Assembly: GCA_902362595.1 (NCBI GenBank)
Contig: CABIXF010000001.1
Span: 124,001-188,000, forward strand
Direction of reading: 5' to 3'
Source: Bacteroidaceae bacterium
GTDB lineage: Bacteria; Bacteroidota; Bacteroidia; Bacteroidales; Bacteroidaceae
Length of the DNA stretch: 64,000 bases
Shown: piece after piece, positions 58,366 to 64,000 of the stretch
Layout of the letters: every line of letters begins with the position of its first letter
Position numbering within the stretch: position 1 is the stretch's first letter
The notes under the pieces: model-generated
The model's database searches: none
What the model was told of the DNA's origin: nothing
What the model saw: only the letters and a program-made list of their open reading frames with translations
Position numbers and translations under genes: made by a program

Positions 58366-58384
58366 CGAAAGTTTCAAATGAAAT

Positions 58385-58434
58385 AAAGACACAAGGGCAC
58401 GGAGAAAGGTTTCTCTGTTCTTTGTGTCTTTTTT
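58385..58434 (+). terminator. intrinsic terminator after rseP
   Basis: AAAGACACAA (58385-58394) pairs perfectly with TTGTGTCTTT (58422-58431), with a further inner stem (GGAGAAA/TTTCTCT-like), and a T run follows. Confidence 0.8.
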
Positions 58435-58462
58435 GTGTAATCCATCTAATAGAATAAAAGGA

Positions 58463-60859
58463 ATGAGGAAGAAAATCCTATTGGCTGCTATTTTGTGTGG
58501 CGGCTTTTGCCTGACGGCAGTTTCTGGCGGGGGAGCGGAAGAGCGTCTGCCCGGTTATCTCCAGGCAGAAAAGTTTACCAAGAGTAAACTCGACAAGATG
58601 TTGTTTTCCACCATGGTCGACCCGCACTGGTTCCAGCAGGGAACGAATTTTTGGTTTGAGTATAAGACCAGCGAAGGGAAGTTCTGGTATGTAGTCAATC
58701 CCACTGCCAAACGCAAGGACTTGTTGTTCGACCGGGACCGTCTGGCTTCGCAGTTGACGGAGATTGTGCAGGATCCCTTCGAGGCACATCAGTTGCCCAT
58801 TGCCGATTTGAAGGCGGGAGAAGACGGACATACCTTTACGTTCAAGGTGGTGTCAAAAGCCGACTCTACGTTCTATTTCTCGTACGACTATCCCACTCAG
58901 AAGCTGACATACCTGAAGGACAAGGAGAAAGAACCGGAGGAGGTGAACTGGGCTTCCGTATCGCCAGACGGACAGCGGGTGATTTATGCCAAAGATTGCG
59001 ATTTGTATTACATGAGCATTGCCGATTACCGGAAGGCCCGGAAGAACGAGAAGGACAGCACCATCGTGGAGGTGCGCCTGACGAGTGACGGAACACCGGA
59101 TTTCGGGTATGGCATTCCTTACAGCACGCTGAACACGGATACTTTGTGTAATGGCAAACGCCGGGGTGCGTGGGGATACTGGTCGCCCGACTCCAAGTAT
59201 TTTGCAACCATCATTGCAGACCAGCGGAATGTGAAACCGCTGTGGGTCATCAATTCCATTGCAGAACCGCGTCCTACCTTGGAGACCTATAAGTATGAGA
59301 TGCCGGGAGAGACCGGTATGCCGGAATATCATCTGTATTTGTTCGATGTGCAGGCGGGTACGCGGAAAGAAATCCGTACGGCAGCCTGGAAAAATCAGTC
59401 GATTGATTTGGAAGGAAAGCCGCTGGAACAGAAGCAGCGCGACAAGGAACTGATACCGCGTATCTGGCAGGGCGATAACCAACGTTTCTTCCTGACCCGC
59501 AGCAGCCGTGACTTGCATCGCATTGATGTATGTACCTATACTTTGGGCGAAGATTCCATTGTGCCGGTGGTAAAGGAACGGATGAATACTTATCAGGAAA
59601 CTCGTCCTATTCATGTGCTGAATGGAGGAAAAGAGTTTATTCAGTGGAGTGAACGTGACGGTTGGGCACATCTTTATTTATACGATGACAAAGGAAACCT
59701 GAAGAACCGCATCACGGAAGGCCCTTGGCACGTAGAACGTGTGGTGAAGGTGGACGAGGCTACTCGTACCGTATATTTTGTAGCCAACGGACGTGAGAAA
59801 GGCGAGAATCCGTATTACGAGCATTTCTACAAGGTGAATGTGAACGGCAGTGGATTGAAACAGCTGACACACGGGGAGTTCTTCCACGATGTGGAGATGG
59901 ACGATGAAGCCCGTTTCTTCGTGGATAATTATTCGCGTGCCAACACCATCCCTTGTGCGGACCTGCTGGACCGTAACGGCAACAAGGTGATGACGATACA
60001 GGAAAGCGATTTTTCTTCTTTGAAAGCAGCTGGTTACCAGTTCCCGGAGCCGTTTAAAGTAAAAGCAGCCGATGGAGTGACCGATTTGTACGGTATAATG
60101 TACAAGCCGTTTGATTTCGATTCTACCAAGGTTTACCCGATTATTGACTATGTCTATCCGGGTCCGCAGGTAGAAGCCGTGGATTATCCGTTCCGACGGA
60201 TGAGTGTGCGTACCGACCGCTTGGCACAGGCCGGATTTATCGTGATTACCGTCGGACAGCGTGGCGGTCATCCTAGTCGTTCCAAGTGGTATCACAACTA
60301 TGGTTACGGCAATATGCGTGATTATCCGTTGGCCGACCATAAGGCGGCTGTGGAGCAGCTGGCAGCGCGTTATCCTTTTATCGATATCACACGGGTAGGT
60401 ATCCACGGACATTCCGGAGGCGGATTCATGTCGACTGCGGCCATCTGTCAGTATCCGGATTTCTACAAGGCTGCCGTATCATGTGCAGGTAATCATGACA
60501 ACCGTATCTACAACCGCTGGTGGAGTGAGACCCATCATGGCGTGAAGGAAGAAATCTCTGAGAAGGGAGATACGACGTTTGCCTATAAGATTGCTACCAA
60601 TCCAGAGATTGTGAAACAGTTGAAGGGCCACCTGATGCTGGTACACGGCGATATCGACAACAATGTGCATCCGGGAAATACCATTCGTGTGGTCAATGCC
60701 CTGATTCGGGCCAACAAACGTTTTGACATGCTGATTCTGCCGGGCCAGCGCCACGGTTTCGGCGACATGGATGAATATTTCTACTGGCGCATGGTGGATT
60801 TCTTCTCGAAATACCTGAAAGGAAAGCAGGAGGATTCGGTGGATATTCCCCAGCGATAA
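58463..60859 (+). CDS. S9-family prolyl oligopeptidase (DPP IV N-terminal domain type)
   Basis: This 798-residue secreted peptidase has a signal peptide (about residues 1-24), an N-terminal beta-propeller (about 60-530) and a C-terminal alpha/beta hydrolase domain. The catalytic triad is Ser651 (GHSGGGFMS), Asp732 (HGDIDNNVHPG) and His764 (GQRHGFGD). Members remove dipeptides, often after proline, in the periplasm. Upstream extension to 58424 would cross the rseP terminator, so the ATG at 58463 is used. It stands alone between two terminators. Confidence 0.93.
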   Translation: MRKKILLAAILCGGFCLTAVSGGGAEERLPGYLQAEKFTKSKLDKMLFSTMVDPHWFQQGTNFWFEYKTSEGKFWYVVNPTAKRKDLLFDRDRLASQLTEIVQDPFEAHQLPIADLKAGEDGHTFTFKVVSKADSTFYFSYDYPTQKLTYLKDKEKEPEEVNWASVSPDGQRVIYAKDCDLYYMSIADYRKARKNEKDSTIVEVRLTSDGTPDFGYGIPYSTLNTDTLCNGKRRGAWGYWSPDSKYFATIIADQRNVKPLWVINSIAEPRPTLETYKYEMPGETGMPEYHLYLFDVQAGTRKEIRTAAWKNQSIDLEGKPLEQKQRDKELIPRIWQGDNQRFFLTRSSRDLHRIDVCTYTLGEDSIVPVVKERMNTYQETRPIHVLNGGKEFIQWSERDGWAHLYLYDDKGNLKNRITEGPWHVERVVKVDEATRTVYFVANGREKGENPYYEHFYKVNVNGSGLKQLTHGEFFHDVEMDDEARFFVDNYSRANTIPCADLLDRNGNKVMTIQESDFSSLKAAGYQFPEPFKVKAADGVTDLYGIMYKPFDFDSTKVYPIIDYVYPGPQVEAVDYPFRRMSVRTDRLAQAGFIVITVGQRGGHPSRSKWYHNYGYGNMRDYPLADHKAAVEQLAARYPFIDITRVGIHGHSGGGFMSTAAICQYPDFYKAAVSCAGNHDNRIYNRWWSETHHGVKEEISEKGDTTFAYKIATNPEIVKQLKGHLMLVHGDIDNNVHPGNTIRVVNALIRANKRFDMLILPGQRHGFGDMDEYFYWRMVDFFSKYLKGKQEDSVDIPQR

Positions 60860-60886
60860 CTCTTCATTATGTGAGATAACTTTATA

Positions 60887-60925
60887 CAGCGGGAGGGCTT
60901 TGGGAGTCATTCCGCTGTTTTTTTT
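60887..60925 (+). terminator. intrinsic terminator after the S9 peptidase
   Basis: CAGCGG (60887-60892) pairs with CCGCTG (60912-60917), followed by eight T. It lies 28 bases after the stop. Confidence 0.8.
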
Positions 60926-61123
60926 GTGGATACTTTCCTATTTGTGTGAATGGAATAAAGAATAAGGCTTTCTTTTTGTTCAGGCTTGCTAAATTTTATG
61001 CTTAATCAGCGAACCCCTCAGGTTTCTACGTTGAATCATGAAAACCGGGGATGTAGGGAGAAACATTGTTTTGCGAGGATGGATGGTGAGTGTTTGTCCT
61101 TCCAATAGTTGACGTATGGATAC
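60926..61123. other. non-coding gap, left part of the S9 peptidase-nrdG interval
   Basis: No gene or clear signal was found in this part. A GGTTTCTACGTTG stretch near 61021 recalls the 22-bp units at 7713-7800, but it is a single copy. Confidence 0.4.
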
Positions 61124-61162
61124 AAAAAAAGCGAGAGCTCATCGAACCTCCGCTGCCTTCCT

Positions 61163-61188
61163 AAAGAACCCCCATTTAAGGGTTCTTT
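61163..61188. terminator. symmetric hairpin within the candidate transcript
   Basis: AAAGAACCC (61163-61171) pairs perfectly with GGGTTCTTT (61180-61188), with an 8-base loop. On the plus strand TTTTC and further T-rich sequence follow, so it could end rightward readthrough. On the reverse strand it would be an internal RNA stem. Confidence 0.5.
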
Positions 61189-61225
61189 TCATCTTCTTAA
61201 TTTTTGTGTCTTTGTTATCCTTTCT

Positions 61226-61418
61226 ACCTTTTCTTTTTACCAGAAGATATTCCAATACCTTCTCAAACCTAATTCCTGAAAACTTTTACCTTTAAAATCT
61301 AATACCTGTACTTAAAAATAATCTAATACCTTAATAGTCTAGCTAATACCTTAAATAAATTGCTTTTTACCTTTTTAGTCTCTCTAATACCTTATATATT
61401 TCTTTTTTCTTTTTACCT
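61226..61418 (-). repeat. array of AGGTATTAG / AGGTAAAA motifs, about 20-bp period
   Basis: CTAATACCT occurs unchanged at 61299, 61323, 61343 and 61384, with the variant CCAATACCT at 61252. TTTTACCT occurs at 61284, 61365 and 61411. The ACCT cores fall at 61415, 61389, 61369, 61348, 61328, 61304, 61288, 61257 and 61226, mostly 20-26 bases apart. Confidence 0.7.
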
Positions 61419-61439
61419 ATCGGTTTCACAACCACACTG

Positions 61440-61469
61440 CAAAGGTAAATCTTTTTTTATTGACTGCAA
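61440..61469 (-). promoter_or_regulatory. full promoter pointing into the candidate transcript
   Basis: Reverse-strand TTG (61469-61467), a 19-base spacer and TACCTTTG (61447-61440) match both Bacteroidetes elements. No protein gene lies downstream on this strand before the S9 peptidase, which runs the other way. Confidence 0.55.
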
Positions 61470-61540
61470 GAAGTAGTACATTCTTTTTTTAATAAATAGT
61501 TGTTTTCATGATATAAATCAAGAAAAGGCATATTTTGCCA

Positions 61541-61603
61541 TTTGTGTGCGGAAACGGAATCCCGTGTGCGAGAACGGTGATTTTTGTGCACGGTAACGAA
61601 TGA
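61541..61603. repeat. three tandem 20-bp degenerate repeats
   Basis: Units align at 61544, 61564 and 61584 with exact 20-bp spacing. The shared pattern is GTGTGCGGAAACGG with changes. It lies just beyond the nrdG terminator. Confidence 0.65.
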
Positions 61604-61629
61604 GAAATAGGAAGAAAGTGATAAAATGA

Positions 61630-61674
61630 ATGCCACATTTTTAGTTGCGAATTTATGAACTAAAAATGCGGCAT
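61630..61674 (-). terminator. terminator of the nrdD-nrdG operon
   Basis: Arms 61630-61646 and 61658-61674 form a 17-bp stem with one mismatch (ATGCC and TTTTTAGTT in the left arm). It lies 24 bases beyond the nrdG stop, with T-rich sequence on either side. Confidence 0.75.
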
Positions 61675-61697
61675 GTGTCAAAAATGTGGGTAAGTCT

Positions 61698-62162
61698 TTA
61701 TTTGAGTTTAAGAATCCGCTGGTTGCTGCTTCCACAAAAGTCGAGAAAAGGAGAATAGAGCGACTCGATGAAAGGACCGTCCACCAGCACATGGATGTAG
61801 GGGAGGAGTTCTTTGCGTTCCGGGTCCTGAAGGAGCTGTTCGTAGGTGTAGCCCGTATAGCACCAGATGTGCATTCCTGTGCGCTGGCTGATGGCTTTCA
61901 GTACCGGGAGAAACTCTTTCGGGTTGTAGAAAGGGTCTCCTCCCGAGAAAGTCACTCCGTCGAGCAACGGATTGGCATTGATTTCCTGAATCATCTGCTC
62001 CAGTACTTCCGGTGTGAGTGGTTTCCCGGCCCGAGGGTTCCAGGATTCCGGGTTGTGACAGCCCTTGCAACGGTGGCTGCATCCGGCCAGGTAGATGGAA
62101 TACCGGATGCCCTCTCCGTCGACAATGGTTTCTGGATATGTATATAAATAATGTAACATCAC
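61698..62162 (-). CDS. nrdG: Anaerobic ribonucleotide reductase activating protein NrdG
   Basis: This 154-residue radical-SAM enzyme makes the glycyl radical on NrdD. The iron-sulfur motif CxxxCxxC is in [17 protein letters not shown] (Cys28, Cys32 and Cys35), and the SAM-binding GGE-like motif is [14 protein letters not shown]. The length is normal. It follows nrdD by 12 bases on the same strand, the usual operon order, and supplies dNTPs under anaerobic growth. Confidence 0.95.
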   Translation of the reverse strand: MMLHYLYTYPETIVDGEGIRYSIYLAGCSHRCKGCHNPESWNPRAGKPLTPEVLEQMIQEINANPLLDGVTFSGGDPFYNPKEFLPVLKAISQRTGMHIWCYTGYTYEQLLQDPERKELLPYIHVLVDGPFIESLYSPFLDFCGSSNQRILKLK

Positions 62163-62174
62163 TCGTAAAAAGGG

Positions 62175-64000
62175 TTATGCATGCTTTACACGGTCACGCT
62201 CTTCCGCCCGCTTGGCCGAGTTCCAACTGTTGAGGTCGCCTGTCAGGTAACCTGTGATGCGGCGCATGCGCAGGATGTTCTCCCCGTTACATACCGGGCA
62301 GCGGCTGTAGATAACTCCCTTGTAACCGCAGTCGTGGCAGGTGTCTACTGGATGGTTGATGGAGCCGTAGCCAATCTGTTCGTCGTGCATCACCTTGACA
62401 ATCTTGGCGATGGCCTTCACGTTCTTCTGCGCTTCTCCATCCAGTTCCACGTAGGTGATGTGGCCGCCTCTGGTCAGGGCATGGAAAGGAGCTTCCCGCT
62501 TGATTTTCTCTACAATCGTAATCGGCTCCTTCACGTCCACATGGAACGAATTGACATAGTAGTCGCGGTCGTTCACTCCTTCGATGAGGCCGTATTTTCG
62601 TTTGTCCATCCGGGTGAAACGGCCGGAAAGTCCTTCTGCCGGGGTAGCCAGCACGGAATAGTTCAAACCGTATTTCTGCTTATAAGCCTCCGCTACTTTG
62701 TTCATTTCTTCTACGGCTGCATAGAGCGTTTCCCAGGCTTTCGGATTATGCCCGTGTCCCTGTCCGTAGAGTGCCACCATGGCGTTGTGCCCTCCGATGA
62801 AGCCGATGCCCAAGGTACCCTGGTTCAGCACGTCGCCCACCTCCTCATTCGGATGACGCTGTGCACCGCCTTTCCATACGTTGTTGCCCATCATGAACGG
62901 GAACTGCCGGGCGAGGGCCGTACGCTGGTATTGGTAGCGGGTGTATAATTGCTCGGCAATGAATTCCGCCATGGAGTGAACCGACTGGAGGAAGAATTCC
63001 TTGGCTTTTTCTAGACGATTTTCTGGAGTTTCGTCCACAAAAGCTTCCGCTTTGCGATGCGCTTCGATGGCCAGTCGCGGCAGGTTCATGGTCGTGAAAG
63101 AAAGATTGCCTCGTCCCAGTGAGGTCTTTTCTCCGTGCAGGTTCTCGAACACACGGGTACGGCATCCCATGGTCGCCAGCTCGTAGCGGTAGCGTTTCGG
63201 GTCGTCGGCCCGCCATTTCTCGTGCGTGTTGAAAGGGGTGTCCAGGAACATGAAGTTCGGGAACAACGCCTTGGCCGTGGTGCGGCAAGCCTGCAGGAAG
63301 AGGTCGAAGTTCGGACATTCGAAAGTCACCTTTCCTTCAAGGGCCGCTTCAAAGTCCTGCATGGCCAGCTGGTAGTCGGCATCGGAATAAGTCACCCCGT
63401 TTTTGACCTTGAAAATCTGAATCGGGAACACCGGTACCTCTCCGTGGTTGCCCAAGCCTTCGATGGTGGCTTTCAACAGTTCCTGAATGACCATTCTTCC
63501 CTCAGCCGAGGTGTCGGTACCGTAATTGATGGAACTGAAAACCACCTGGTTTCCTCCGCGGGAATGCATAGTGTTCAGGTTGTGGATGAAACCTTCCATG
63601 GCTTGGTGCGTGTCTTTGCGGGTCTGTGTCAGCGTCTTGCGCAACGCGTAGTCCAGTTCTTCCTGTGTCAGCGTAAGGCCTTGGTTTGCCAGAAAGCTGA
63701 GGTAAGTAGTACGTGTTTCTTCTCCGGCTTCGATGCCCTGGAAATGCGTACGTATGCCTTTGAGGATTTCTTTTTCGTCGGTTTCTATTCCCTTGAGGTC
63801 GAACAACAAGCTGAGGAGTGTGGCCAGGATTTTCTGGAAACTCTTCAGTACCCCTTTGGCCATGAAGAAGTCGAAGGCCGGAATAGCCTGTCCTCCATGC
63901 TGTTCGTTCTGGTTGGTCTGGAAGATGATGGTGGACAGGGTAGCATAGCTCTGGATGGACTGCGGCGTACGGATGCTGCCGTTTTTGGTATGGAAACCCC
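62175..64000 (-). CDS. nrdD: Anaerobic ribonucleoside-triphosphate reductase NrdD, 5' end outside window
   Basis: The frame is open from the stop at 62175 to the window edge (about 607 residues), so the N-terminus with the ATP-cone region is missing. Near the edge it reads IRTPQSIQSYATLSTIIFQT, typical of NrdD. The C-terminal zinc site is CHDCGYKG and CPVCNGEN. The glycyl-radical loop is RMRRITGYLTGDLNSW, with the radical glycine 25 residues from the end. It reduces NTPs to dNTPs without oxygen and is activated by NrdG, which is encoded directly after it. Confidence 0.96.
   Translation of the reverse strand, partial: GFHTKNGSIRTPQSIQSYATLSTIIFQTNQNEQHGGQAIPAFDFFMAKGVLKSFQKILATLLSLLFDLKGIETDEKEILKGIRTHFQGIEAGEETRTTYLSFLANQGLTLTQEELDYALRKTLTQTRKDTHQAMEGFIHNLNTMHSRGGNQVVFSSINYGTDTSAEGRMVIQELLKATIEGLGNHGEVPVFPIQIFKVKNGVTYSDADYQLAMQDFEAALEGKVTFECPNFDLFLQACRTTAKALFPNFMFLDTPFNTHEKWRADDPKRYRYELATMGCRTRVFENLHGEKTSLGRGNLSFTTMNLPRLAIEAHRKAEAFVDETPENRLEKAKEFFLQSVHSMAEFIAEQLYTRYQYQRTALARQFPFMMGNNVWKGGAQRHPNEEVGDVLNQGTLGIGFIGGHNAMVALYGQGHGHNPKAWETLYAAVEEMNKVAEAYKQKYGLNYSVLATPAEGLSGRFTRMDKRKYGLIEGVNDRDYYVNSFHVDVKEPITIVEKIKREAPFHALTRGGHITYVELDGEAQKNVKAIAKIVKVMHDEQIGYGSINHPVDTCHDCGYKGVIYSRCPVCNGENILRMRRITGYLTGDLNSWNSAKRAEERDRVKHA

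Larger units (their letters stand above)
61124..61434 (-). ncRNA. candidate unannotated small transcript with 20-nt periodic repeats
   Basis: A full promoter (61440-61469) points leftward into about 310 bases with no known gene. The predicted RNA has AGGTA repeated about every 20 bases across its first 200 bases. A perfect 9-bp hairpin (61163-61188) follows, then an imperfect GC-rich stem and seven U (plus-strand A run at 61124-61130). An ATG near its end could encode the 17-residue MKRTLKWGFFRKAAEVR. It matches no RNA family that I recognise. It lies between two convergent genes, so it is not a leader of either. Confidence 0.4.

Noticed and set aside
61124..61170. tRNA-like or tmRNA-like 3' end (GGTTCGAT)
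   Set aside because: The TTCGA resembles a T-loop, but no seven-base acceptor stem, anticodon arm or CCA could be found around it.

Overview
The window is a stretch of Bacteroidales chromosome, most like Bacteroides or Phocaeicola. Four things point there: a SusC/SusD pair beside a hybrid two-component regulator, the argR-GNAT pair, the gene run nadK/pdxJ/exbB-exbD-tonB/ispD/recG, and many TAnnTTTG minus-7 promoter boxes with an upstream TTG, which is the Bacteroidetes promoter form. Most genes are ordinary chromosomal genes in short operons. No tRNA, rRNA or CRISPR array was seen.

Layout. 1-720: start of an arginine operon (argR and a GNAT enzyme, leftward). 878-1609: a methyltransferase. 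1599-6610: a leftward three-gene operon of TonB receptor, DUF4374 lipoprotein and PepSY membrane protein. Its order and families match the XusABC xenosiderophore system of B. thetaiotaomicron. A perfect inverted repeat sits on its promoter. 6790-10682: HAD phosphatase, proB, Gfo/Idh oxidoreductase and a small unknown protein. 10776-13007: a cupin-type XRE regulator followed by an acyl-CoA ligase. 13065-16133: a lone PL8 chondroitinase-like lyase. 16234-23283: nadK facing pdxJ, the ExbB/ExbD/TonB energy complex, a DJ-1-like protein, ispD and recG. 23536-24387: an esterase, then a complete insertion sequence (24472-26152) with 18-bp ends and a 5-bp target duplication.

26267-46726 is a polysaccharide utilization locus. 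A hybrid two-component sensor/regulator diverges from SusC, SusD, a TIG-type surface glycan-binding lipoprotein, a GH5 lipoprotein, a single-chain GH5-GH3 fusion and two further GH3 enzymes, closed by a strong terminator. The enzymes suggest a linear or mixed-linkage beta-glucan: endo-cleavage and capture at the surface, SusC import powered by TonB, then glucosidase trimming. No alpha-xylosidase, GH16 or GH26 gene lies beside it.

46803-64000 is housekeeping: GNAT, menA, metallophosphoesterase, then leftward yicC-gmk-small membrane protein-nadD, rightward tsaB-DUF4290-murA-rimM-M23-dxr-rseP, an S9 peptidase, and leftward nrdD-nrdG (nrdD runs off the window).

The least expected signals are in intergenic DNA. 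Four long gaps hold degenerate tandem repeats of 22, 21, 20 and about 20 bp. The last lies inside a candidate unannotated transcript (about 61434 to 61124, leftward) that has its own full promoter and a U-tract end.
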